Shown here: in pieces, positions 35,586-45,891 of the stretch
How the letters are laid out: every line of letters begins with the position of its first letter
How positions within the stretch are numbered: the first letter of the stretch is position 1
Source: Sisyra terminalis
Taxonomy: Eukaryota > Arthropoda > Insecta > Neuroptera > Sisyridae
DNA length: 64,000 nt
Direction of reading: 5' to 3'
Assembly (NCBI GenBank): GCA_958496175.1
Contig: OY292278.1
Span: forward strand, 24,738,001 to 24,802,000
Notes under the pieces: generated by a model
What the model was told of the DNA's origin: nothing
The model's database searches: none
What the model saw: only the letters and a program-made list of their open reading frames with translations
Translations under genes and position numbers: made by a program

Positions 35586-36820
35586 GGCAGCTTTAGTATG
35601 TCTCTCTCACATGATGTAAGAGCATGCGCGACATACTCAACATTTTGAAAATAAATTATTTGACATATTTCATCCGTTTCCATTTTAAACTGTGTACTTA
35701 TAAGTGTGACAAAGATAAATTATACGTTAGATTTTTATCTAACCTAATGTACTACCACAGCTTGTAAATTATTCAGGACGATGGGTCTCAGCTAACTATA
35801 GTGTTACCGTACTTTCTGATACAATTATTAATTTATCTATTAAAAACCACATTATCGGTAAGTTTTTATTTTGTTCATTAAAAACCATTTGGTGAATTAA
35901 AATATACTTATGCAAATTAGTTTTCTAAAGTTTAAAGTACATATTTTGAAAGTATGGAATGTCAGGTATCATTTTTTTGCTAATAAAAATAAATTTATCC
36001 TTTTCGATCACCAAAACTCCATAAGATTACGTGTAAAATCTTAGTATTTTTAAATTGCAATAACTTTTTAACGACTTTGTGAATCGCTTTAAAATTTTCA
36101 CAGGTATTTTACCATTGAATAGGAAACATTTTTCTTTATTTTTTTAGTTGTCTGGTAGCATTTTGACATACCTTCAAAACATCCTTAAAACTATCAATTA
36201 GCTTTCCTTTAGTGAAATGGCAATCAATGTTGACCAAAAATACCGATTTATTTTTACATGATTGGCACGTCATCTAACAAAAACTGCATTAAGATAAAAG
36301 TATCTGTCAATGAATTATTTTTTAGTTTAACAGAAGTTAGTCAAGTATCTTCATTATATTTTTGAATTGAAAATTTATTTCTCGAGCTAAAAATTATCAT
36401 ATAAGTGGCATATGCTTTCTCAAAATGGGTTGAAAATTGAGTAGTAAGCCGCTGTTTTCTATTGAGATTAAAGCTAGTTGAAGCTACAAAATTTGGTGTC
36501 TAAAATTTTTGCAGTATTAATAAAAATCTAGTTTCCTACTTGCACTGACTTCCCACGTGCGTACAAATGTCTAATATAAGGAGGAAAATAAAATTTCTTT
36601 GAAAATAGATCTTTTGGCAAAAGCATGATTACCACAAAAAATAAGTTTCTCGTCAGGCTTAAGAATTTTTTTTCCTTATATCTATTTCCAATGGAGTACT
36701 GAAATCATCAATGAATTCAGCGACCTGTTATAAAGTGTCGAAACATAGTGATCCAAACCCTTAGTTTCCTAACCGTTCTGGAAAGAACAGGCTACAAAAT
36801 AGCACGTAAATAGGGTAGCT

Positions 36821-37211
36821 TATAGTTTTGGATGTTCTTCTACGCTTCGGAGACATATACCACTCGTGCAGCTGATTAGCGACTGATGCCTTTGAAGGAG
36901 AATACTGTAGATCCTATGGACGCCCAGGAAAACAATTTTTCCATCTTATAAAAGTCAAGTCAACTCGTTCCAGAGATTCTCTTCTCTAACGTATAACCGA
37001 ACAAAACATAGGGTTTTTCGGACGTATTACGCATTACGATACCATGCAAAAGCTCATGGTACAAGGACGACTTGAACGGAAAAATAAACGAGGGAAACAC
37101 CAACCCGTTGTACTGAAGTGGTAGAAAAGCTCATGGATTCAAGTTTCATGTCCGCAGCACTACAAGGAAATGAGCGTAATCGCTAGAAGAGAACTGTACA
37201 GAAAGTTCTGA
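36821..37211 (+). pseudogene. RTE-like non-LTR retrotransposon remnant, copy 1
   Basis: The first part reads as a decayed form of the region after the reverse transcriptase core (FGCSSTLRRHIPLVQLISD, then RRIL, then LWTPRK). The last part, in another frame, reads FFGRITHYDTMQKLMVQGRL followed by a basic stretch and W, with a stop, then ARRELYRKF before TGA at 37209. FFGHIMR..L..GK and similar C-terminal tails are typical of RTE-like and related LINE ORFs. Stops and frameshifts make it inactive. A homologous copy lies at 54300-54640 on the minus strand. Confidence 0.65.
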
Positions 37212-38250
37212 GAAATTTATAATACCCCGACTGACAATCATATTAATCACTATATATTATATAGGGAACAATTATTTGTACGTCGTGACAATTATAAATA
37301 TCAACACTGCCTTTTACATCATTAAAAAATAAACCAACAGCTTGTAGCGACAAGGCTGAATTGCACTACGTACTTAATTATAAATATCATGCGTACATTA
37401 ATGTAAAACAAACTCATTTACAATATAAAAGTGTTGAAAATATAAATTTAAATACAATTATACTTAGACTACTGCTTCTGGTTTAAGTAAATGATTTTGA
37501 AGCATCTAGTTTAATTATTTACATTCAATTTTAGAGATTATTTTTTATTTAGTGATCCGTAACCACCAAATAAATAGACGGATTATAATTTAAAACTATT
37601 TGAAGACATTGACAAATGAACTTAAAATGGGTTAAACTTTAAAGTAAATTATCTTTATTTTTATTTTGTTTGTGCATACTTTGTAGTATTAGGTACAGAA
37701 ATAAAAAATTCAAAACCAAGAACAGGTTCTCAAAGATCTAGGTCTAACTTATCGATCTGAGATCGAAGGTTACTATGACAAAAATAGTTCCTCTTTTTTT
37801 TGAAAATTGAATTTTATTTTAATGCATTCTTCCTAGTCAATCGCCGTAATGAACTTTATTTATTGAATAGATATAAGAAAATAAAACAACTGATACAGCA
37901 TCGTTTCCTGCTGTGTTAGTTGTACATAATCAATATTTGACAGCACAGCTACATATTACCTTATAATATACTTTTTTACTTTGAAAATATAATTTATTGT
38001 GAAGAAAACTTTATTGCTAAAAATTGATAAAATCGATGAATAGTAACTACCGTTTATTTTCTGCATCAAGCAAAACACATTTAAAAAATTGTTGAAGGTA
38101 ATAAAGATTTGAGTCGATCAATCCAATAAGAATGTTTGAATAGGTTTTTATAGCTTTTTAATAACTCAATTAAGTTTAAAAATATATCTTCTTAAACCGT
38201 TGAGTTTAAGTAGTTCTTTAAAACAGTGAAACAGTTTTCCTTTTTTTTCT

Positions 38251-38275
38251 AAAAAAAAAAAAAAAAAAAAAAAAA
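38251..38275. repeat. Poly(A) run (25 A)
   Basis: Twenty-five consecutive A follow a T-rich stretch. It could be the tail of a retroposed fragment, but I cannot identify one upstream. Confidence 0.8.
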
Positions 38276-38639
38276 CTACCATAAAGTTTGTACAGTTTAC
38301 CTAATTTATTTTTTTCAAAATTGATTTTTTGTATATCACTAGATATTTTTTAACAAATTGTATTTAATGGAAAAATTTTTAATCTCGTTTTCCCATCTGC
38401 ATTAATCTCTGTTATATTAAACTGAAGGGTGGTTTATAGGATATCAGGTACTTGTTATATTAAACTGGGGTAAATCAAGCGTTTTAACAGAAGTCGATTA
38501 CTGGCCAAGTAGTGACCATCACGATATTTGTAGTTTTTAATTGAAAAAAAAACTAAACAAGGATAAGAAATTAAAATCAAAAGATCAAAGATGATATTTA
38601 ACTGCTTTAAAATTGTTGAACAGTTGAATGGACTGGTTA

Positions 38640-39125
38640 GGTGGGAAATCCTAGCACATTAACACGTAATTGACTTAATGCACTTGATTTAAAAATAATT
38701 TAAAAATGTTCTCTACTAATATCAATACATAGTGTAGCAATTCATCATTAAATTAACTTAATAAATTTTTTGAAATATTCACTTCAAAATATAAAAAAAA
38801 AATAACGTTAAATTCTTAATGCCTAAAAAAAGCTTCTATTGTCTCGGCATTAAAATGACGTCACAATAAATAACTTCAAAATCCCATGGACATTTCCTAT
38901 GACTAATGTTTTTTTGTACAATCGAGAATGTTTAAATCGTTTGACAATTTGTTTATGATTTAAACCCTTTACAATTTACGCAACGTCTAATTCAAAAGAA
39001 TAAAATTGATAGTCATTTTTACAGTAAAAAAGTTTTTTATGGCTAAAAATTGAAAAAATGTTAAAAATTGAGTAAATTATTACTTTTTCTATGGTACCCG
39101 TTCAATAATCTGTTTATATCAGGGT
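38640..39125 (+). repeat. Interspersed repeat A, copy 2
   Basis: This copy is homologous to 26700-27470 but lacks the 255-bp insertion. It includes TGACGTCACAATAA (38853) and the ATTGAGTAAATTATTACT block (39067). At its right end it abuts the palindrome 39122-39365. Confidence 0.5.
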
Positions 39126-39365
39126 TTCCTTTATTTGACCTTCATCAGGCTTCTTAATATACAGTATATAATGCACAACACATATACAATAACATAGATT
39201 TTGATTTTTTACACTTGCATACATTACAGAATTTAATCAATTAGGTATAACTGTAATGTATGTATGTGTAAGGAAATCAAAATCTATTGTGTTGTATATG
39301 TGATGTGCATTATACACTGCATATTAAGAAGCCTGATGAAGATCAAATAAAGGACCGAAATGTTG
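39122..39365. repeat. Long palindrome with two decayed hammerhead-like cores
   Basis: Bases 39122-39207 pair with about 39272-39360 as inverted arms of roughly 80 bp. Shared blocks are CCTTTATTTGA, CTTCATCAGGCTTCTTAATAT, ATAATGCAC and ATAGATTTTGAT; the centre adds a second inverted pair (TACATTACAG/CTGTAATGTA). Each arm carries GCCTGATGAAG followed by a possible stem and a GAAA-type box, one on each strand. Both stems are damaged and the GTC triplet is lost, so neither looks functional. The + arm is homologous to 27090-27260. Confidence 0.6.
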
Positions 39366-41384
39366 GGAAATTAATTATTGGTATATGGATTTACATCATG
39401 AGACTTTTCTGCTAACAATTAAAATTTATTATGCAATATTTGCAGTTTGCTCAAATTTCGATCGCTTTTAAAGCTACAACTTACTTCTACATAGGATAAC
39501 ATTAGAATTAGAAATTCTAATTAGAAATTAGAAGCGAATTACCGGTAATAAGAGAATTTTTAAAATAAATTTTCATTTTCTTTTATTTTTTTAATTTTTT
39601 TTTATTTTTCTGAAATTTATTAAGCAATTTATTTATTTGACATTAATATAAATAATTTGATGTTTTTAATTTCTTTTAAAGGAGTGAAAGAACTACTGCT
39701 CGGACAGTTCAACTATGAAATTGTTGCGAATAATAAATTGTAAAAAATAATTAATGGACCAATAAATAAAGTTATTAATTTAAATGTTAAAAAAATTATG
39801 CTATAATTTGATTAATGTTTTGGCGAGATATATCATTCTTTGATATTTAGTAAACAATCATTTGACTGCCCAGTACTTTCCTGTCTCCGATTGTTCATTC
39901 AATATTTCCTTGAACGGATTTTTTTTTGTTTATTTTATTATAATCTAATTTTTGAAATTGCCAAACGATTGTTATGGAACTTATTGAATCCGTACAGAAA
40001 ATAAAAACCATTTTGAATAGTTTGACCGAAGAACACATTTTTTTCCGCAAAGAGCTTTTTTATGTTGCTTTCACGAACATATTTTTATAAGACAAAAAAA
40101 AAAGAAGGATATCTATTGAAAAATAACCTTTTATTTTGCTTGAAGTCTTGTAACTTCACAATTTTGTGACTACAAAGGCTGTTCTATTCATTTTAGATGT
40201 AAATTTTTTTAGTAGAAAATCAAAAGCAACCTCTGGGGTAGTTTAAGTTGAAAAGGGTCATTTCAATATGTTATTATTTGTGAAATTTATATGTATTCAT
40301 ATTCACAAATTATGTACTAGAATTGTCTCGTGTAATTACTTTGTTTTCATAAATTGTAAATTAATATTTAAAAAAAAAATCAATAAACTTTATTTTATAG
40401 CAAAAAAAAAAGAGTTTGCAAACAATAATGATGGCTTTGTATTTAAATATAGATAATTTGTGGACAGACATGAATGGAAAATATTTTTTTATATTTTATT
40501 TAAAGAGATTTACAAAACATAATGGAAATCCATTTAGTTTCAATTGAAATTTTGGTTACAATGTAAAAGATAAATATAATTAAAATCATACCCAGTTTGT
40601 AATAGTACTATTGAAAAAATTGTAATTTTAAAATTTCATTTATTTTATTTGTTATAGTATGCTAACTATTAGCGTTATAAAAATAGATATACTAGATAAT
40701 GTTCGTGACTTCGTCGTTGTAACCAAATAATGGTATAGTTTCTTTTTAAAATTTGTATGTATATCGGAAAGTTTATATTCTTGCGAAAAATTTATTTAAA
40801 TCATAAAACCAATGTTTTAACACCTTTAAACCGGCACATTTTATAAAATGTTAAATTTTTTAAGAAAAAGTCACCTCAAATGCTAAATTAATTTTAAAAA
40901 AGTATCCGATGATACTCAATACAATTATTTAAATTAATATATTTTTCCGCTTACGTGTAGGATGCCTTCTCACTAAATATGAAATTATTTTTGAATAAAA
41001 AGTTTATAAAATCGATAATACACGTATTTTAAAAATATTTTTACTCTAGACCGTATTTATATTTTTATTTTCTTTTATATTTTCTTTTCTATTTTCTTCT
41101 TGAGCTACCATTTAGGTTCTATTAGCCACTATTTTGAAAAAAAAAAAATAACAGCAATATGTGGAAATTGAACCCAAGCGCTTTATATAAAGAACGAAGA
41201 TGTAACGGTTCCATGGGTATTAAGATTTGCAAAACTAATATTGAATGTTTATAAAAATATTTATTTCTAAAAAAAATGTTTCAATTTGAAATGCACAGGT
41301 GCTAATTGTTGTTAGCTAATTAAGGTTAACTTTTAATTATTAGTAAAAGAAAGAGTAATTAGTAAAAAATCGGTGTATCTGTTG

Positions 41385-41389
41385 TATGG
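41385..41389. repeat. Target-site duplication, left
   Basis: TATGG directly precedes the left LTR and is identical to 45887-45891. A 5-bp duplication is the norm for Ty1/copia integrases. Confidence 0.9.
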
Positions 41390-41572
41390 TGTTATTTTTA
41401 TATATTAAATAATTACCACACACAGTAGAAGTGAACTTTATTATAATTGCAATATATGTTTTAATGCTGACAAAAATTATATCGGGTATATTATTATATT
41501 GATTACATCAAGTTAGCTATAACATTGTTTCATTAATAAAAAAAGGCGTCAAATTCAAAATTAAACTTAACA
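41390..41572 (-). repeat. copia 3' LTR (183 bp)
   Basis: It begins TGTTA and ends TAACA, the short inverted ends of LTR elements. It is identical to 45704-45886 except at the sixth base (T/G) and in AGAAG/AGAAA (41431 region). On the element's strand it is the downstream LTR. Confidence 0.95.
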
Positions 41573-41581
41573 CTCCCCTGG
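41573..41581 (-). other. copia polypurine tract
   Basis: On the element strand, CCAGGGGAG lies immediately upstream of the 3' LTR. This is where second-strand priming is expected. Confidence 0.8.
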
Positions 41582-41685
41582 AATTCAAGCCTTTTGAAAC
41601 AAAACATAGTGAATGAATCCTTAATTATCTAACAACTACACTTATATTTATATTTTTCTTCCCTTTTTTTTTTTTTTTTTTTTTT

Positions 41686-43875
41686 TTACGTTAGAGAACT
41701 GTAAGGACACATTCCAAGTTTAGATCTAAGAAATTTAAATTTATCTCTAGACAGTGCCTTTGTGAGCACATCAGCGTTTTGAAGATCACTACTTACAAAT
41801 TTCAATGTAATGATTTTCTGCTGATATTTTTCTTTGATGAAGTAATACTTAATTTCAATATGTTTACATCGTTTATGAAAGTTTATATTTTTGATAACAC
41901 TGATAGCACTTTGACTGTCTAAATTTAAGCACAAAATGTCTTGATTGTATTCACCAATATCACTTAGTAGTTGCTTTATCCATATAGCCTCTTTGGTGGC
42001 GGCACAAGCAGCCATGAATTCTGCTTCCGTTGTGGATAACGCAACAGTTTGTTGTCTTGTACTGCACCAAGTTACAGCTGCCCCGTTTTTCATGAAAACA
42101 TAGCCAGTGACTGAACGTCGAGTATTCATGTCATTTGCATAGTCGGCATCACTATAACCAGTTACTTCTGATGATTGTGCAGTGTGGAGGTAACATAGGC
42201 CGTACTCTTTGGAATCCTTTAAGTATTTGAAAATCCTCTTAACTGCGTGCCAATGTGTTTGGTTGTAATTGTTGAGAAATCGACTCACCAAACTGACAGC
42301 AAACATAATATCTGGTCGACTTACTATTGCCAGATGCATGAGAGAACCCACTGCTTCCCTATATGGCATACTATTTTCTGGTTCTTTCTCTCCTTTTTGT
42401 AATTTCACATGTGGATCAACCGGAATACTGTTGGGATTGGCGTCATTCATGTTGAATTTATTTAACATTTGCTCTATATATTTAGTCTGATGTATAAAAA
42501 TACAATTACTAAATCTTTCTATTTGCATCCCAACGAAATTGGTTGGTGTGTTAATAACTTTAATTTCAAATACAGATTTCATGTCTGCAATTATTTCCTT
42601 TAATACTAGCTCGTCTGTTGAAAACAACAATCCGTCGTCAACATAAAGACAAAGGTAGCATTTCTTTGTGTTAACTTGACTAACATAAACACATTGATCA
42701 GCGTTACTATTAACGAACCCAAACTTTTTCAGCACTGAATCAAATTTACTATTCCAACAACGTGGAGCTTGTTTTAACCCATATAGCGATTTGTTAAGTT
42801 TACATACCATATTTTTCTTGTACTGCAGTCCCTCTGGTGGAGTCATGAAAATGGTTTCTTCGAGTTCGCCGTATAAGAAAGCTGTTTTAACGTCGAGTTG
42901 AACAATTTTGAGATTATGCTGAACTGCTACTGACAGTAACAGACGAATGGAATCGTATCTTACTGTCGGTGAGAATGTTTCCTGATAGTCAATGCCTGCA
43001 GTCTGTGCATATCCTTTAGCACAGAGTCTCGATTTATAACGTAGACCCGCTGGTTCATCTTTTATTCGGAACACCCACTTGCATCCAATTGTTTTGATTT
43101 TCGGGGGTTTTTCGATCAGTGTCCATGTATTATTTTTCTGATGAGCATCTAATTCTTCCTGAATGGACTTTTTCCATTTTTCTTTATTTGCTGAACTTAT
43201 TGCTTCTTGATAAGTTACAGGAACATTTGACTGTATGTTTTCTTGTTGACAAAGATAAGTGTTTTCAGTTGACTCGCTTAAATTTTTCTTTGATTTATTT
43301 CTGGGTCTCAGTGTGATGTTTCTTGTTAAAGGAGTATCAAAACTAGTGTCAGGAACATAGTCACTATCTAAAATAGAGTTATTTTTACATACACTATCAC
43401 TCACTTCGGACGTGATGTCATCGGTTTCAGAGTCTCTTTTTGTAATTTCCTGGTGAATATTATCAGTTTCTATTTCAGTATTCAGTTTTACAGGAACATA
43501 GTTTCTTTTTACAGTAGACTCAAGAAATATAGCATCTCTACTTTTTATAACTTTTCTGGTATTTGGCATAAGAAATCGGTAACCCTTAGTGTGATCACAG
43601 TATCCAATGAAAATCATTTTCTGTGCCTTTAGATCCCATTTCTTACGTTTCTCTTGTGGTAGATGAACCATTGCTTCACAACCAAATATTCGCATATGTT
43701 TTACATTTGGTTTTTGACCAGACCACATTTCTTCAGGTGTTTTGTACGATAGAAACTTGGTCGGAGAACGGTTGATGATATAAGCGGCAGTATGTATTGC
43801 ATCAGCCCAATACCGTTTTGGTAAGTTGGCATTTAGTAACATACACCTAGCTCGTTCAATGAGAGTCCTGTTCAT
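41686..43875 (-). CDS. copia pol, downstream part: integrase C-terminus, RT, RNase H
   Basis: The frame of 729 codons starts at an internal Met (MNRTLIERAR), but the same frame is open back to the frameshift at about 43947, so this Met is not the real start. Residues 1-125 continue integrase (WADAIHTAAYIINRSPTK, FGCEAMVHLP). The DDE glutamate codon lies just upstream at 43897-43899. Reverse transcriptase spans about 245-490, with catalytic D328 (QLDVKTAF) and Y411-V-D-D414; YGLKQAPRCW is at 365-374. RNase H spans about 565-705 with D576, E617 and D653 and the motif ADVLTKAL. It ends at TAA beside a 24-base T-run (A-run on the element strand). All catalytic motifs are intact. It is transcribed as part of the full-length element RNA. 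Confidence 0.94.
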   Translation of the reverse strand: MNRTLIERARCMLLNANLPKRYWADAIHTAAYIINRSPTKFLSYKTPEEMWSGQKPNVKHMRIFGCEAMVHLPQEKRKKWDLKAQKMIFIGYCDHTKGYRFLMPNTRKVIKSRDAIFLESTVKRNYVPVKLNTEIETDNIHQEITKRDSETDDITSEVSDSVCKNNSILDSDYVPDTSFDTPLTRNITLRPRNKSKKNLSESTENTYLCQQENIQSNVPVTYQEAISSANKEKWKKSIQEELDAHQKNNTWTLIEKPPKIKTIGCKWVFRIKDEPAGLRYKSRLCAKGYAQTAGIDYQETFSPTVRYDSIRLLLSVAVQHNLKIVQLDVKTAFLYGELEETIFMTPPEGLQYKKNMVCKLNKSLYGLKQAPRCWNSKFDSVLKKFGFVNSNADQCVYVSQVNTKKCYLCLYVDDGLLFSTDELVLKEIIADMKSVFEIKVINTPTNFVGMQIERFSNCIFIHQTKYIEQMLNKFNMNDANPNSIPVDPHVKLQKGEKEPENSMPYREAVGSLMHLAIVSRPDIMFAVSLVSRFLNNYNQTHWHAVKRIFKYLKDSKEYGLCYLHTAQSSEVTGYSDADYANDMNTRRSVTGYVFMKNGAAVTWCSTRQQTVALSTTEAEFMAACAATKEAIWIKQLLSDIGEYNQDILCLNLDSQSAISVIKNINFHKRCKHIEIKYYFIKEKYQQKIITLKFVSSDLQNADVLTKALSRDKFKFLRSKLGMCPYSSLT

Positions 43876-43897
43876 ACGTTCAGCAGTCCCGTTTTGT

Positions 43898-45532
43898 TCA
43901 GGTGTGTATGGAGTGGTTGTTTGGTGTATAATACCAGCATTTTTTTAAATAATCTGAGAAACTTTTGTTGACATATTCCAAGCCGTTGTCGGTTCGAAGA
44001 ATTTTTATTTGAGCATCCAGTTGTTTCTCGACCTCATTCCTGAATTCTTTGAATTTTTCTAAAGCATCTGACTTGTTCCGGAGAAAATACACATAGATTT
44101 TCTTTGAATAGTCATCAAGAAATGTAATAAAATACTTAGCACCTCCAAGTGTCTGTGTTTCCATTGGTCCACAAATGTCGGAGTGGATCATTTCTAATAG
44201 ATTTTTAGTTCTGGAACCTTCACTTTTGAAAGGTAGTCGTGCCTGTTTACCTTCTTTACACGTTACACATGTCAGATTTTCTGATTTTGCTGAGAAAATT
44301 ACATGATCAGTGTTTTCTGTCATTTTCTTTAAAGTATGAAAATTAAGGTGTCCCATTCTTTGGTGCCACAGGTAAGCATCTTGATTTTCAACATCAGACA
44401 TGCATGCATAGCCTTCTTCGCGCATATTAAGCCGGTACATGTTGTTGCTAATACTCGCTGTTGCTACAATCTGACCTTGACTGTTCATAATAACACAGCC
44501 TGTTTTGTTAAATTTTACTTGGCCACCATTTCGTATAATCTGGCTCACGGACAGCAAATTAGTCGCAAGTTCTGGAACATACAGAACATTCCTAAACAGC
44601 ACCTTATTTTCTATCCCATCATTATTATATATATCTAGGCTCACTTGTCCTGAGCATTGCACGGATAATTCTTTGTTGTCTGCAACCCTTATATTTCGAA
44701 TACTAGGAGTTGTTTGATTTAAAAGCAAATTTTTATTTTTAGTCATATGTGAGGATGCACCAGAATCCACATACCAACAATTGTCTTGTGTAGATGTCGC
44801 AACAAACACGGCAGCATATGATGGACTACTTTTCTTTTGTTGTGTACTCTTGTTTTTGGATTTGCATTCTGGACTTTTATGACCATATTTATTACAATTG
44901 TAGCATCTAGGACCCTTGAATGGCTTTTTATAATTTTTCTGGAATTTCTTGTTAACGGTAAAAGCAGTCGAGTCGTTTTCAGGTTGCCTAACATCTTGTA
45001 ATAATTTTGCTTTTACGGAATCAGAAGTTATCTTCATGCCGGAGCTTTCAATTGCAATTATCATTGGTTGATACGATTCAGGTAGACCGGAGAGCAGCAA
45101 TGTACCGAGCCACTCATCATCCACTTTAAAACCAATGTTCCGAAGTTTATGAGCAGTACCTACTATTTTGCTCACATATTCTTCTACGTTTTGACATCCA
45201 GTAAGTGTGGTGTTGCAAAGATCACGCAGCAAACCAACGCGGCGTGTCAGCCCAGAGTCATCGAAGGCGGATGACAATTTGTCCCAGACTTCCTTAGCAG
45301 TGTTAGCTTCTTGAATGTGCACATAATTTATTGGATCTACCAGGAGAATAATTTTTGTTTTTGCTTTTAAGTCCTTTTTCACATTTATTCCACTGTCTGA
45401 ATCTCGTTCGATGCACTCCCACAATTCTTCATGTTGTAGATATGTTTTGACCGCAAATTGCCAAGTTGCGTAATTTTCGCGACCAGTTAATTTTTCAATC
45501 AGAGTCATTTGATTATTTGAAGTCATTTTCAC
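43898..45532 (-). CDS. copia gag, protease and integrase N-terminal part (frame broken)
   Basis: The open frame has 544 residues. The start is the first of two close ATGs (MKM), 158 bases downstream of the primer-binding site. Gag fills about 1-205 (LTGRENYATWQFAVKTYL near the start). A CCHC zinc knuckle is at C210, C213, H218 and C223, for RNA packaging. The aspartic protease active site is D256-S-G. The integrase HHCC domain uses H390, H395, C422 and C425, and the catalytic core shows D452 (HSDICGPM) and D515 (RTDNG). The frame should run on into the next ORF but is shifted at a 7-base T-run (43940-43946, A on the coding strand). It then reads 14 residues out of frame to a stop. Gag and protease are intact; integrase is split. 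Confidence 0.94.
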   Translation of the reverse strand: MKMTSNNQMTLIEKLTGRENYATWQFAVKTYLQHEELWECIERDSDSGINVKKDLKAKTKIILLVDPINYVHIQEANTAKEVWDKLSSAFDDSGLTRRVGLLRDLCNTTLTGCQNVEEYVSKIVGTAHKLRNIGFKVDDEWLGTLLLSGLPESYQPMIIAIESSGMKITSDSVKAKLLQDVRQPENDSTAFTVNKKFQKNYKKPFKGPRCYNCNKYGHKSPECKSKNKSTQQKKSSPSYAAVFVATSTQDNCWYVDSGASSHMTKNKNLLLNQTTPSIRNIRVADNKELSVQCSGQVSLDIYNNDGIENKVLFRNVLYVPELATNLLSVSQIIRNGGQVKFNKTGCVIMNSQGQIVATASISNNMYRLNMREEGYACMSDVENQDAYLWHQRMGHLNFHTLKKMTENTDHVIFSAKSENLTCVTCKEGKQARLPFKSEGSRTKNLLEMIHSDICGPMETQTLGGAKYFITFLDDYSKKIYVYFLRNKSDALEKFKEFRNEVEKQLDAQIKILRTDNGLEYVNKSFSDYLKKCWYYTPNNHSIHT

Positions 45533-45690
45533 AAAATTTTTCTAAGTTCAGACACGAATAAGACCACGTGAAATTTTAACAAAACGTCACAAACCGGATT
45601 TTAAGGTTGTGTTTTCTTTTAATAATATTTTCAGTTTTTCAAAGATAATTTTCCTCACTGCCTTTATTTTTGATTTATTCTGGACTATAC

Positions 45691-45703
45691 TGGGCCCATA
45701 ACC
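45691..45703 (-). promoter_or_regulatory. copia primer-binding site (initiator tRNA-Met, internal)
   Basis: The + strand reads TGGGCCCATAACC directly against the LTR start. This matches the anticodon-stem-loop region (CAT anticodon) of eukaryotic initiator tRNA-Met. Priming by a 5' half-molecule of initiator tRNA-Met, rather than by its 3' end, is the known copia mechanism. Confidence 0.9.
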
Positions 45704-45886
45704 TGTTAGTTTTATATATTAAATAATTACCACACACAGTAGAAATGAACTTTATTATAATTGCAATATATGTTTTAATGCTGACAAAAATTATATCGGG
45801 TATATTATTATATTGATTACATCAAGTTAGCTATAACATTGTTTCATTAATAAAAAAAGGCGTCAAATTCAAAATTAAACTTAACA
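45704..45886 (-). repeat. copia 5' LTR (183 bp)
   Basis: This is the upstream LTR on the element strand and should hold the promoter. It has the TGTTA...TAACA ends and two differences from the other LTR. It lies between the primer-binding site and the right target duplication. Confidence 0.95.
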
Positions 45887-45891
45887 TATGG
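45887..45891. repeat. Target-site duplication, right
   Basis: TATGG, identical to 41385-41389. Confidence 0.9.

Larger units (their letters stand above)
41390..45886 (-). mobile_element. Ty1/copia retrotransposon, nearly intact, antisense in intron
   Basis: The 4,497-bp element lies on the minus strand, antisense to the host gene. Its order, 5' to 3' on its own strand, is LTR (45886-45704), primer-binding site (45703-45691), leader and gag-protease-integrase frame (45532-43898). Then come the rest of integrase with reverse transcriptase and RNase H (43947-41686), a polypurine tract (41581-41573) and the second LTR (41572-41390). The domain order protease, integrase, RT, RNase H defines the copia superfamily. 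The LTRs differ at two of 183 positions and the TSD is intact, so insertion is recent. There is no env gene. One frameshift splits the single gag-pol frame. Confidence 0.96.

Noticed and set aside
42269..44994. Several short frames on both strands inside the copia element
   Set aside because: They are shadows of the gag-pol frame in other readings.
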